The notes under the pieces: model-generated
What the model was told of the DNA's origin: nothing
What the model saw: only the letters and a program-made list of their open reading frames with translations
The model's database searches: none
Position numbers and translations under genes: made by a program
Origin: Microtetraspora niveoalba
GTDB lineage: Bacteria; Actinomycetota; Actinomycetes; Streptosporangiales; Streptosporangiaceae
Assembly (NCBI RefSeq): GCF_001570405.1
Contig: NZ_BBYM01000011.1
Location: forward strand, 1-64,000
Direction: 5' to 3'
Length of the DNA stretch: 64,000 bases
In this document: positions 34,041 through 42,291 of the stretch, piece after piece
How the letters are laid out: each line of letters begins with the position of its first letter
Position numbering within the stretch: the first letter of the stretch is position 1

Positions 34041-35243
34041 ATGGGTCGAAAGAGTCACCCGGTCCGGTTGCCCGCGGTGCTGACCGCCGCGAGCGCCCTG
34101 CTCCTGGCCGCGGCGTGCGGCAGCCCCGGCACCGCCGGCTCGGGGACCGGAGGCGGCGCGGAACCCGTCAAGATCGGTCTCGTCTACTCCAAGTCCGGCC
34201 CGCTCGCCTCGTACGGCAAGCAGTACATCGAGGGCTTCCAGGCCGGGCTCGACTACGCCACGAACGGCAGCAAGAAGATCGGCGACCGGGCCGTCGAGGT
34301 CACCGAGGTGGACGACGCCGGAGACCCCGCGAAGGCGGTCTCGGCGGCGAAGGACCTGATCGGCAAGGGATACAAGATCCTCGCCGGCTCCACGTCCTCC
34401 GGCGTCGCGACCCAGGTCGCGCCCATCGCGGAGCAGAACAAGGTGCTCTTCGTCTCCGGCCCGGCCGCCACCGACGCGGTCACCGGCGCGGGCACGTACA
34501 CCTTCAGGTCCGGCCGCCAGACCGCGCAGGACATCAACACCGCCGCCGCCTTCATCGGGGACGTCCAGGGCAAGAAGGTCGTCGTCTTCGCGCAGGACAG
34601 CGCGTTCGGCCAGGCCAACGTGGCCGGCGTGCAGGCCGTTCTCGGCGCCAAGGGCGCGAAGGTCGAGCCGCTGCTCGTCCCGGCGAGCGCGACGGACTTC
34701 ACGCCGTTCGCCACCCAGGCCAAGGAGGCCAAGGCCGACCTGCTGTTCGTCGCGTGGGCGGGCACGACCGCGCAGGCCATGTGGACCGCGCTCGGCCAGC
34801 AGGGCGTCTTCGAGGCGACGACCGTCGTGACCGGCCTCGACATCAGCGCCACCTGGCCCGCGTACGGACCGGTCTCGGACAAGGTCAACTTCCTGTCGCA
34901 CTACTTCGCCGGCGCGGCGGGCACCGACGTGGAGAAGGCGATGACGGAGCGCGTCACCAAGGCGGGCGGCGCCGTGGACCTGTTCACCGGCGACGGCTTC
35001 ACCGCCGCCCAGATGATCGTCCACGCCGCCGAGCAGGGCGACGACGCGGACGCGATGGCCAAGAGCCTCGCCGGGTGGAGCTTCGAGGGCTACAAGGGCA
35101 CGATGACCGTGCGGGCCGAGGACCACGCCCTCCTCCAGCCGATGTTCCAGGCCAAGCTGACCGGCGGCGCGACGCCCACCGCCGAACTCGTCAAGAAGCT
35201 CGACGCGGACGCCGCCGCGCCCGCTCCGGCCGCGCAGAAGTGA
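34041..35243 (+). CDS. livJ: ABC transporter substrate-binding lipoprotein (LivJ-like, second system)
   Basis: The 400-residue Peripla_BP_6 protein has a lipoprotein signal (MGRKSHPVR, hydrophobic core, lipobox AAAC with Cys26). The mature domain reads IGLVYSKSGPLASYGKQYIEGFQAGLDYA, STSSGVATQVAPIAEQNKVLFVSGPAATDA and GTYTFRSGRQTAQD. The C-terminus ends in an Ala/Pro tail. ATG 34041 has only a weak purine-rich AAAAGAG upstream. It is the first gene of a rightward operon JGFHM. Ligand likely an amino acid or amide; not identifiable. Confidence 0.87.
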   Translation: MGRKSHPVRLPAVLTAASALLLAAACGSPGTAGSGTGGGAEPVKIGLVYSKSGPLASYGKQYIEGFQAGLDYATNGSKKIGDRAVEVTEVDDAGDPAKAVSAAKDLIGKGYKILAGSTSSGVATQVAPIAEQNKVLFVSGPAATDAVTGAGTYTFRSGRQTAQDINTAAAFIGDVQGKKVVVFAQDSAFGQANVAGVQAVLGAKGAKVEPLLVPASATDFTPFATQAKEAKADLLFVAWAGTTAQAMWTALGQQGVFEATTVVTGLDISATWPAYGPVSDKVNFLSHYFAGAAGTDVEKAMTERVTKAGGAVDLFTGDGFTAAQMIVHAAEQGDDADAMAKSLAGWSFEGYKGTMTVRAEDHALLQPMFQAKLTGGATPTAELVKKLDADAAAPAPAAQK

Positions 35244-36016
35244 CCGGCGACGTGACCGCCCCCGCCCGCCCGGTCCTGCGCGTACGCGGACTGAGCTGGG
35301 CGGTGGGCGGGGCCCGGATCGTCTCCGACGTCGGCTTCGAGGTGGCCGAGGGCGAGTTCGTCGCCGTCATCGGCCCCAACGGGGCGGGCAAGACCTCCCT
35401 GTTCAACCTGATCTCCGGGCTGACCAGGCCGACCTCGGGCACGATCGAACTGGACCGGCTCGACATCACCCACGCCCCGCCGGACCGGCGCGCCCGGCAC
35501 GGCCTCGGCCGCACCTTCCAGTCCTCCAGCGTCTTCCCGGCCCTCACGGTCGCGGAGAACGTCCGGCTGGCCGCGGCCGCGCACCGCGGCGCCTGCCTGC
35601 GTATCTGGCGGCGGGCCGAGTCGGACCGGTCGGCGTGGCTCGCCACCGCCGAGGCCCTCGAACGTGTGGGGCTCGCGCACCGGGCCCGCGAGACCGCCGG
35701 GTCGCTGTCCCACGGCGACAAGCGCAAGCTGGAGATCGCCATCCTGCTGGCCACCGACCCGCGCATCATCCTGCTGGACGAGCCCATGGCCGGGGTCGGC
35801 GTCGCGGACGTGCCCGCGCTCACGGAGGTCATCCGGGCCGTGCACCGGGAGCAGGGCCGCACCGTGCTGATGGTGGAGCACCACATGGACGTCCTGCTCG
35901 GCCTCGCCGACCGGGTCGCCGTCATGCACCACGGCAGCCTGCTCGCGCTGGACGCGCCGGACGCGGTCATGGCCGACCCGGTCGTGCAGGAGGCCTACCT
36001 CGGGGAGGCGCTGTGA
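35240..36016 (+). CDS. livG: Branched-chain-type ABC ATPase (LivG-like)
   Basis: The 258-residue ATPase has Walker A GPNGAGKTS, GLGRTFQSSSVFPALTVAENV, the signature region SLSHGDKRKLEIAILLA, Walker B IILLDEPMAGVGVADV, and VEHHMDVLLGLADRV. GTG at 35240 overlaps the livJ stop; GTG 35252 is an alternative. Unlike the first system in this window, LivG and LivM are separate proteins here. Confidence 0.88.
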   Translation: MTGDVTAPARPVLRVRGLSWAVGGARIVSDVGFEVAEGEFVAVIGPNGAGKTSLFNLISGLTRPTSGTIELDRLDITHAPPDRRARHGLGRTFQSSSVFPALTVAENVRLAAAAHRGACLRIWRRAESDRSAWLATAEALERVGLAHRARETAGSLSHGDKRKLEIAILLATDPRIILLDEPMAGVGVADVPALTEVIRAVHREQGRTVLMVEHHMDVLLGLADRVAVMHHGSLLALDAPDAVMADPVVQEAYLGEAL

Positions 36017-36708
36017 CACCGCTGCTGGAGATCGCCGACCTGCACGTGCGGATCGGCAGCTCGCACATCCTGCAGGGCGTCGGCTTCGCCGTGCCGCCCA
36101 CGGGGGTCACCGCCGTGCTCGGGCGCAACGGCGCGGGCAAGACCACCACGTTGAAGGCCGTGCTCGGCATCGTCCCCAAGACCGGGACCGTACGCCTGGA
36201 CGGCGAGGACATCGCCGGCCTGCCCACCCACGCGATCGTGCGGCGCGGCCTCGGCTACGCGCCCGAGGACCGCGGCGTCTTCGCCGGACTGACCGTCACC
36301 GAGAACCTCCGGCTCGCCGAGCGCGGGCGCGGCCCGCACAGGTACGACCTGGTGTACGAGATGTTCCCCGAGCTGAGGCAGCGGGGCGCGCAGCGCGCGG
36401 GCACCCTGTCCGGAGGCCAGCAGCAGATGGTCGCGATCGGCCGCACGCTGCTCAACGACAACCGGATGCTCCTGGTGGACGAGCCCACCAAGGGGCTCGC
36501 GCCAAAGATCGTCACCGAGGTGGCCGACGTGCTCGAACGCGCCGCCCGCGAGGTGCCCATCCTTCTCGTGGAGCAGAACCTCGCGCTGGTGCGGCGGATC
36601 GCCGACCACGTCGTGGTCATCGAGCAGGGAGCCGTCGTCCACACCGGCGAGGCCGCCGGCCTGCTCTCCGACCCCGACCTCACCCGCGAGCTCCTGGGGG
36701 TGGCGTGA
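36013..36708 (+). CDS. livF: Branched-chain-type ABC ATPase (LivF-like)
   Basis: The 231-residue ATPase has Walker A GRNGAGKTTT, LGYAPEDRGVFAGLTVTENL, TLSGGQQQMVAIGRTLL, Walker B MLLVDEPTKGLAPKI and LVEQNLALVRRIAD. The GTG start overlaps the livG stop (GTGA), with GGGGAGG upstream. Confidence 0.88.
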   Translation: MTPLLEIADLHVRIGSSHILQGVGFAVPPTGVTAVLGRNGAGKTTTLKAVLGIVPKTGTVRLDGEDIAGLPTHAIVRRGLGYAPEDRGVFAGLTVTENLRLAERGRGPHRYDLVYEMFPELRQRGAQRAGTLSGGQQQMVAIGRTLLNDNRMLLVDEPTKGLAPKIVTEVADVLERAAREVPILLVEQNLALVRRIADHVVVIEQGAVVHTGEAAGLLSDPDLTRELLGVA

Positions 36709-36772
36709 CCTCCCCCTCGTCCTCACTCTTCTCACGGCCGCGGGCCGGCGATTCCACACTTGAGGAGATCCG

Positions 36773-37639
36773 ATGAGCAACGTCGTGCTCCTCGCGCTCA
36801 CCGGCCTCGGCCTGGGCGCGCTCTACTTCCTCATCGCCTCGGGGCTGTCCCTGATCTTCGGCCTGGCCGACGTGCTGAACTTCGCCCACGGCCTGTTCCT
36901 CGCCGTCGGCGCGTACGGCACCTGGTGGTCGTCGGCGCACCTGGGGTTCGGCTTCGTGCCCGCCGTCGTGTTCGGCGTCGTGGCCGGCACGGCGACCGCC
37001 GTACTGGTCGAGATGCTGCTGATCCGGCCGCTCTACCGCCGGACGATCGAGCAGGTGCTCGTCACCGTCGGCCTCAGCCTCGCCGGGGTGGCGCTGCTGC
37101 AGGCCGCGTTCGGCGCCGACCCGCTGACGTTCCCCCGGCCGGAGTGGGCCACCGGGACCACGCGCATCTTCGGCGCGATCGTGCCCAACGACCGGTTCCT
37201 GCTGATCGGCGCCGCCGTGGTGGTGCTGGCCGCGATCCAGGTGTTCCTGCGCCGGACCCGCTTCGGGCTGATCGTCCGGGCCGGGGTCGAGGACCGGACC
37301 ATGGTCACCGCTCTGGGCATCAACGTGCGCACCGCCTTCACGCTGGTGTTCGCGATCGGCGGCGCGGCGGCGGCGCTGGCCGGAGCGCTCGCCGGGGTCT
37401 ACTTCGGCAACGTCTCCCCCGGGCAGGGCACCTCCCTGCTCATCTTCGCCTTCATCGTCGTCGTCATCGGCGGCATGGGATCGGTCACCGGCTCGGCCGT
37501 CGCCGCCGTGCTGGTCGGCCTGGTCCAGCAGTTCACCAGCTTCTACGCCGCCGCCGGCGTCGGGGAGGCCTCGGTCGTGCTCCTGCTCGCCGTGGTCCTG
37601 CTGGCCCGGCCCGGCGGCCTGGCAGGGAGGGCAACGTGA
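36773..37639 (+). CDS. livH: Branched-chain-type ABC permease (LivH-like)
   Basis: The 288-residue permease has SGLSLIFGLADVLNFAHGLFLAVGAYG near the N-terminus, about eight hydrophobic segments and FIVVVIGGMGSVTGSAVAAVLVG near the C-terminus. ATG 36773 follows GAGGAG. It is separated from livF by 64 nt, the largest gap in this operon, and overlaps livM by 4 bp. Confidence 0.88.
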   Translation: MSNVVLLALTGLGLGALYFLIASGLSLIFGLADVLNFAHGLFLAVGAYGTWWSSAHLGFGFVPAVVFGVVAGTATAVLVEMLLIRPLYRRTIEQVLVTVGLSLAGVALLQAAFGADPLTFPRPEWATGTTRIFGAIVPNDRFLLIGAAVVVLAAIQVFLRRTRFGLIVRAGVEDRTMVTALGINVRTAFTLVFAIGGAAAALAGALAGVYFGNVSPGQGTSLLIFAFIVVVIGGMGSVTGSAVAAVLVGLVQQFTSFYAAAGVGEASVVLLLAVVLLARPGGLAGRAT

Positions 37640-38730
37640 CCACGACAACCGACGCCTCCGGGACCGTGACCGCGGACGACGTCCGGCCGCGCCCCGCCTC
37701 GCCCCGCCGCCGATGGCTACGGCGCGGCCTGCCGGTGGCCGCCTTCGCCGTGCTCGCGATCCTGCCGTTCTCGACGGTGGACCTGCCCGCGCTGCTGCCC
37801 GGCCAGGTCAACAGCCCCGGGTCGTTGCAGTTGCTCGCGATCTGCCTGGTCTTCGCCGGGCTCGCGGCGACGTACGACCTGCTGTTCGGCCGTACGGGAC
37901 TGCTGTCCTTCGGGCACGCGCTGTACGTGGCGCTGGGCAGCTACACGGTCAACGTGGCCGTGACGAAGCTCGGCCTCGCGCTCCCGGCCGCCCTGCTGCT
38001 CGCCGTACTCGTGGGCCTGGTGGTGCCGGCGCTGCTCGGCGCGGTGGCGCTGCGCGTGAACGGCATCGCGTTCGCGATGGTGACCCTCGCAACCGCGCAG
38101 CTCGGCTCCATCGTGGTGATGAGCGACCCGGGCCGGCTCACCGGCGGCGAGGAGGGGCTGCCGCTCTCGCCGGACGCGATCCCCGGCTTCCTCTCCGGCG
38201 TGGCCAACACCGCGAACCTGTACTGGCTCGCCCTCGGCTATCTGGTCGTCGTGCTGGCCGTGATCGCGTGGGTGGTGGAGTCGGAGCCCGGCCGCGTCTG
38301 GCAGGCGATCCGCGAGAACGAGCGCAGGATGTCCGTCCTCGGCCTCCCGCCGTACCGTTTCCGGCTGCTGGCCTTCGTGATCGCGTCCTTCCTGGCGACG
38401 CTCGGCGGGGTCGTCCACCTCTTCCTGGTGGGCGGGTCGAGCCCGCAGATCACCACGTCGAACTTCACCCTCGCCTTCCTGGTCATGGTGGTGCTCGGCG
38501 GCACCGGAAGCCGCTGGGGGGCCATGCTCGGCGGGGTGCTCTACACCTACCTCGACCACCGGCTCGCCGCGCTCGGCACCTCCGACGCGGTCGCGGGCCT
38601 GCCCGAGGTGCTGCGCGCGCCGCTGTCGGAGCCGCTTTTCGTGCTCGGCGTGCTGTTCATCGTGATGGTGTACTTCCTGCCGGGCGGCCTGGCCAGCCTC
38701 ACCGCCCGCCTGCGCGGCCGGACGAAGTAG
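37636..38730 (+). CDS. livM: Branched-chain-type ABC permease (LivM-like)
   Basis: The 364-residue permease has a hydrophilic N-terminal tail of about 35 residues, then about ten hydrophobic segments with YDLLFGRTGLLSFGHALYVALGSYT, the cytoplasmic EAA-like loop WQAIRENERRMSVLGLPPYRFRLLAFVIA, and MVVLGGTGSRWGAMLGGVLYTYL. GTG at 37636 overlaps the livH stop and follows GGGAGG. It ends the operon ahead of a strong terminator. Confidence 0.88.
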   Translation: MTTTTDASGTVTADDVRPRPASPRRRWLRRGLPVAAFAVLAILPFSTVDLPALLPGQVNSPGSLQLLAICLVFAGLAATYDLLFGRTGLLSFGHALYVALGSYTVNVAVTKLGLALPAALLLAVLVGLVVPALLGAVALRVNGIAFAMVTLATAQLGSIVVMSDPGRLTGGEEGLPLSPDAIPGFLSGVANTANLYWLALGYLVVVLAVIAWVVESEPGRVWQAIRENERRMSVLGLPPYRFRLLAFVIASFLATLGGVVHLFLVGGSSPQITTSNFTLAFLVMVVLGGTGSRWGAMLGGVLYTYLDHRLAALGTSDAVAGLPEVLRAPLSEPLFVLGVLFIVMVYFLPGGLASLTARLRGRTK

Positions 38731-38734
38731 CCCG

Positions 38735-38826
38735 CGCCGTCGTCCCATTCCGCCGCGGGCCGCCTCGGCCGTCCGGCGCGGAACGGGACGACGGCGTCCG
38801 CGCGGAACGACGCGCGTGATCTTTTT
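38735..38826 (+). terminator. Terminator of the second Liv operon
   Basis: A 19-bp stem with one mismatch (38735-38753 with 38778-38796) encloses a 24-nt loop. It is followed by a smaller GCGCG-GAACGA-CGCGC hairpin and a T6 run at 38821-38826. It begins 4 nt after the livM stop. Confidence 0.75.
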
Positions 38827-38937
38827 TCCGCGCACCCTCACGACCCGGCCGAAACAGCTTCATATTGTCGACATTTCCGGATTTTCGACGCAGGTCGCCG
38901 CAGCGAAATCGTCGGTGCCGCTGAATAAGCTCAGGCC

Positions 38938-39690
38938 ATGGCGAACCCGAAACACAAATACACCGCCGAGTTGCTCGCCGAGGCGGCCGCCAACTCCCTC
39001 AGCATCGCCGACGTGCTGCGCTACCTCAACGTCAAGTGGACCGGCGGATCCCATGCCCACATCAGCCGCCGCCTCAAACACTTCGGCATCGACATCTCGC
39101 ACTTCCGGCGCATCGCGCCCAACAAGGGAAAGCAGTCGCCTCGACGGCGCTTTCCAGAAGAAGTCCTGGTGATGATGCCACCCGGGTCTCCCCGGCAGAA
39201 GCCCCCGACACTGCGCCGCGCCCTCCGCGAATCCGGTGTTCCTTACCGGTGCGCAGGCTGTAAGATGGGCGGGACTTGGCTGGGTCGGCCACTCACCCTG
39301 CATATCGACCACGTCAACGGGAATTGGCTCGACAACAGAATAGAAAATCTGCGTTTCCTCTGCCCGAACTGCCATTCACAGACAGATAATTTCGCGGGCA
39401 AAGGAAAAACGAGGGGCCGTAGTCCAACGGCAGAGACAGCGGCTTTAGGTGCCGTACAGCGTGGGTTCGAATCCCACCGGCCCCACTCGGAATTCGACGA
39501 AGAAAACGTCGTCCAAAGTTCACCACCGAAGCGCATCGACCTCTCCAAGGTCAATGTCAGCCTCACCGTGGACGACGCGCGCTTTCTGGAAAACTACGTC
39601 TCCGGTCAGCGCGCGCCATCACGATCGGCAGCGGTTCGGAAGGCGATCGCCCTGCTGCGCGCCGAAACCGCTCGGGACCAGGACCTCTGA
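38938..39690 (+). CDS. HNH endonuclease frame that reads through a tRNA gene into a ribbon-helix-helix-like domain
   Basis: The frame encodes 250 residues. Residues 1-55 look like a DNA-binding helical domain (AANSLSIADVLRYLNVKW, HISRRLKHFGIDISHF). Residues 100-150 form a zinc-type HNH nuclease: CAGC (105/108), LTLHIDHVNGN (His122, His125), NRIENLRFLCPNCHSQT (142/145). Residues 159-183 are the in-frame translation of a complete tRNA gene. Residues 200-243 (KVNVSLTVDDARFLENY, PSRSAAVRKAIALLRAE) resemble a ribbon-helix-helix DNA-binding domain. No in-frame ATG, GTG or TTG lies between the tRNA and this domain. ATG 38938 lies 6 nt after TAAGCT with no ribosome site, so translation may be leaderless. 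Whether the real protein ends near the tRNA by RNA processing is unknown. Confidence 0.7.
   Translation: MANPKHKYTAELLAEAAANSLSIADVLRYLNVKWTGGSHAHISRRLKHFGIDISHFRRIAPNKGKQSPRRRFPEEVLVMMPPGSPRQKPPTLRRALRESGVPYRCAGCKMGGTWLGRPLTLHIDHVNGNWLDNRIENLRFLCPNCHSQTDNFAGKGKTRGRSPTAETAALGAVQRGFESHRPHSEFDEENVVQSSPPKRIDLSKVNVSLTVDDARFLENYVSGQRAPSRSAAVRKAIALLRAETARDQDL
39413..39485 (+). tRNA. tRNA with UAG anticodon and short variable loop, embedded in the HNH frame
   Basis: The 73-nt cloverleaf has a 7-bp acceptor (GGGGCCG/CGGCCCC), 3-bp D stem with GG, 5-bp anticodon stem GCGGC/GCCGT (one G-T), loop TTTAGGT with anticodon TAG at 39446-39448, 5-nt variable loop ACAGC, 5-bp T stem GTGGG/CCCAC with TTCGAAT, discriminator A and no encoded CCA. 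The anticodon reads the Leu codon CUA, but tRNA-Leu normally has a long variable arm. The isotype is therefore uncertain and this may be a non-standard tRNA. Confidence 0.85.
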
Positions 39691-39793
39691 TCAGGGCCAC
39701 GGCCATGCGAGATCGTGCCGAGTCACCACCGAGACACGGCGGCGGACACCGCCGGGTCGCCTGAATGCCGGTCCGGCGGGCCGCCAGGGCGGT

Positions 39794-40246
39794 TCAGGTG
39801 GCGCCTTCTCGCAACTCCTCGGTGGCCGATCGATAGGCCTCGCCGACGCGGGTCAGCAGACCCAGCAGCAACGGCACCTGTTCCGGCGCGTAGTGTGCGC
39901 TGATCGCGTCCAGGTGCCGCCTGGACGCGTCGCGGGCGGCCTCGTAGTCACCCATGCCGCCGGCGACCAGTTCCACGGTGACCGTGCGCCGATCGCGTTC
40001 GCCGCGCACCCGCCGCACGTAGCCCGCCTTCTCCAGCCTGTCGACCAACCGGGTCGTCGAGGCGGACGGGAGCCCGAGCTCCTCGGAGATCGCCCCCACG
40101 GCGAGCGGCCCGCGCATCTCCAGCAGGATGACGGCGGCGACGTCGACCGGTTGCAGGCCGAGCCGGTCGGCGACGACCTCGTTGTGCAGAAGGACCGCGA
40201 TCAGGAACCCACGGAAGACGTCCTCTGCTGGGTGATTGTCGGCCAC
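39794..40246 (-). CDS. MarR-family transcriptional regulator
   Basis: The 150-residue protein has a winged helix (LQPVDVAAVILLEMRGPLAVGAISEELGLPSASTTRLVDRLEKAGYVRRVRGERDRRTVTVEL) flanked by dimerisation helices. This is the MarR arrangement, with the conserved Asp-Arg in the wing. The GTG start at 40246 is preceded by GGGAAG. It is divergent from a flavin monooxygenase gene, and a perfect palindrome in the gap is its probable operator. Release by a phenolic ligand that is also the enzyme substrate is a common logic, but is inferred. Confidence 0.85.
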   Translation of the reverse strand: MADNHPAEDVFRGFLIAVLLHNEVVADRLGLQPVDVAAVILLEMRGPLAVGAISEELGLPSASTTRLVDRLEKAGYVRRVRGERDRRTVTVELVAGGMGDYEAARDASRRHLDAISAHYAPEQVPLLLGLLTRVGEAYRSATEELREGAT

Positions 40247-40280
40247 CTTCCCAATCTACTCCCATCCGATATATCTTCAC

Positions 40281-40297
40281 ATCGGAGATACTCCGAT
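40281..40297. promoter_or_regulatory. Palindromic operator in the MarR/monooxygenase gap
   Basis: ATCGGAG-ATA-CTCCGAT is a perfect 7-bp inverted repeat 12 bp before the monooxygenase start. A related CCGATATATC half lies at 40266-40275. Confidence 0.65.
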
Positions 40298-40308
40298 ATG
40301 GAGGCACT

Positions 40309-41433
40309 ATGGAGATACTTGTCATAGGCGCCGGGGTGGGCGGTCTGGCGGTCGCGAGGAGCCTGCTGGCCGCCGGTCACCGGGTGCGGGTTTTCGAGCG
40401 GGCGGCCGCCCGGCGGACGGGCGGCGCGGGGTTGACCATCTTCAGCAACGGCAACGCCGTGCTGAACGACCTCGGCGTCAGCCTGGACGGCATCGGCGGG
40501 CGCATCGACAGGATCGACGCGCTCACCTCCGACGGCCGGCTGCGCACCACCATGAACCTCGCGCACACGGCTGATCGTTTCGGCTTCGAGAACGCGTCGG
40601 TCTCCCGCCGTGAGCTGCTGGAACGCCTCGCGGACGGGCTGCCCGACGACCTCGTTCGCTACGGCATGGGCTGCCGGAGCGTGACCCAGGACCACGACCG
40701 GGTCACGGCGACCTTCGACGACGGGACGACGGCCACGGGAGACCTGCTCATCGGAGCCGACGGCCATCACTCGGTGGTACGGCGCCAGTTGTGGGGCGAG
40801 GACGCCGTGCGGCCGGCGTCCTTCGGCACGTGGCAGAGCCTCAGCCGGATCGACATCGATCTCACCCACACGCACCTCCACCTCATGATCACCGGACGCG
40901 AAGGGGCGTGCGGGCTCATACCTGCCGGGAACGGCCTGCTGCAGTGGTGGTTCGACGTGCGCTGGTCACCCGCCGACCCGCGGCCGGCCGCACCGCTGGC
41001 CGAGCTGAGGCGCCGGTTCGGGCACTGGGCGTCGCCCGTCCCCGAGGTGCTCGCCGCCGCGGACGAGGACGACCTCGGCTTCTTCGGACACCACTGGAAC
41101 AAGGTCCGCCGGGTGTGGGGAGAGGGCCGCGTCACCCTGCTCGGCGACGCCGCGCACACCATGCCGCCCACCCTGGGGCAGGGCGCCAACCAGACCCTCG
41201 AGGACGTGTGGGCGCTCGGGCGCGAGCTCGCCAAGGGCGGCGATCCGGCGGCACGGCTGCGCGCCTACGAGAAGACCCGTTACCCGCAGGTGTCCCTGGT
41301 TTCCCGGCTGGCCAGGCGCAGTCCCGCCAACTGGCGCATCCCGCCGCTGATCGGGCGGCTGTTCCCCGAAACGTCCCAGACCACCATGCTCACCCGCTAC
41401 AGCAACCGCCTTACCGCGGCGGCGGCCGGCTGA
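40309..41433 (+). CDS. FAD-dependent monooxygenase (PHBH fold)
   Basis: The 374-residue class A flavoprotein has GAGVGGLAVARSLLAAGHRVRVFER (Rossmann GxGxxG plus acidic end), LLIGADGHHSVVRRQL (DG motif) and VTLLGDAAHTMPPTLGQGANQTLED (GD motif). These enzymes hydroxylate aromatic or polyketide-like compounds with NAD(P)H and oxygen. ATG 40309 follows GGAGG at 5 nt. The MarR gene and the palindrome next to it suggest an inducible detoxification or modification enzyme. Confidence 0.85.
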   Translation: MEILVIGAGVGGLAVARSLLAAGHRVRVFERAAARRTGGAGLTIFSNGNAVLNDLGVSLDGIGGRIDRIDALTSDGRLRTTMNLAHTADRFGFENASVSRRELLERLADGLPDDLVRYGMGCRSVTQDHDRVTATFDDGTTATGDLLIGADGHHSVVRRQLWGEDAVRPASFGTWQSLSRIDIDLTHTHLHLMITGREGACGLIPAGNGLLQWWFDVRWSPADPRPAAPLAELRRRFGHWASPVPEVLAAADEDDLGFFGHHWNKVRRVWGEGRVTLLGDAAHTMPPTLGQGANQTLEDVWALGRELAKGGDPAARLRAYEKTRYPQVSLVSRLARRSPANWRIPPLIGRLFPETSQTTMLTRYSNRLTAAAAG

Positions 41434-41496
41434 CCCCTCCGCCCACTGCTCAGCGAGCGCGCCGGGGTCGACGGCCGGCGCCGAGCAGGCCGGGTT

Positions 41497-42291
41497 CTAG
41501 CGGGAGCCACCGGAGCGGGGCAGCTCGCACCGGAACCCGCCCTCGGTCGGCCGGCAGAGCTGCGACAACTGGTCCTGCAGGTCTTTCAGGCGCTGTCCCC
41601 CGCCGTAGGGCCGGTTCCACGGGCCGTCCTGGTAGCCGTTGTCCAGCGTCGCGCCGTACCCGCCGTCCCGGTTCCACAGGGCGGTGCCGACGCCGACGGT
41701 GCCACCGCCGATGACGGCCCCGATCAGCCCCGCGACGATGAGCTGGCCGCCTCGCCCCCGGGCGAACGCGCCGAATCTACTGGCGGCCGATCGTGCGCCG
41801 TTCCCGGGACGCGCCCCGGCTCCCCCGGCCGCGGTCCCCCACCCCGGAGCGGTCCAGCCGGTGCCGCCGGGGCCGTACGCGTGACCGCCGAGAGCCGGTC
41901 CGGCGTCGAAGGGAGGCTGGCCGTACATCCGCGTGGCCGCGGGGCCGTACGCGGGCCCGGAAGCCGCCTGGGCGGGGCCGAAGGCGGGTGCGGCGCCGAA
42001 GGCACCGGAAGCGGATCCGAGGGGACGGGCGCCGGGAAAACCGGCGGGGCCGGGAACGGGCCCAGGTCCGGCGGGGCCGGGAACGGGTCCGTACACGATG
42101 GGGCCGGCGCCTCCCGGCCGCGGCGTGCCGGGCGCTCCGCTCGGCGCGGTGAAGGGTTTGAGCGGGGGCATGGGGTCGACGGGCGCCGCCGCCGCGGGCG
42201 GTCCGGGCTCGTGGTGCTCCCCGGCTTCCCGGCCCTCTGGGTCGCGCGGCTCGTCCTCTTCGCCGCGCGACCCGGCGTCGCGATCCGCCAT
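41497..42291 (-). CDS. Pro/Gly/Ala-rich single-pass membrane protein
   Basis: The 264-residue protein has a long Pro/Gly/Ala-rich, probably disordered cytoplasmic part (1-180), one hydrophobic segment rich in Gly (GGQLIVAGLIGAVIGGGTVGVGTAL) and a short outer tail with two Cys (QLCRPTEGGFRCEL) that could form a disulfide. I do not recognise a family. ATG 42291 follows AGGGAGA. It is divergent from the sensor kinase gene. Confidence 0.6.
   Translation of the reverse strand: MADRDAGSRGEEDEPRDPEGREAGEHHEPGPPAAAAPVDPMPPLKPFTAPSGAPGTPRPGGAGPIVYGPVPGPAGPGPVPGPAGFPGARPLGSASGAFGAAPAFGPAQAASGPAYGPAATRMYGQPPFDAGPALGGHAYGPGGTGWTAPGWGTAAGGAGARPGNGARSAASRFGAFARGRGGQLIVAGLIGAVIGGGTVGVGTALWNRDGGYGATLDNGYQDGPWNRPYGGGQRLKDLQDQLSQLCRPTEGGFRCELPRSGGSR

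Noticed and set aside
39413-39485. Tail of an integrated element using the tRNA as attachment site
   Set aside because: No second copy of the tRNA 3' end and no integrase gene is seen in the window, so an att site cannot be supported.
39314-39566. Minus-strand frames reading GRWDSNPR- and GGIRTHA-like peptides
   Set aside because: These peptides are antisense translations of the tRNA T-arm region and occur wherever tRNA genes are translated; not genes.
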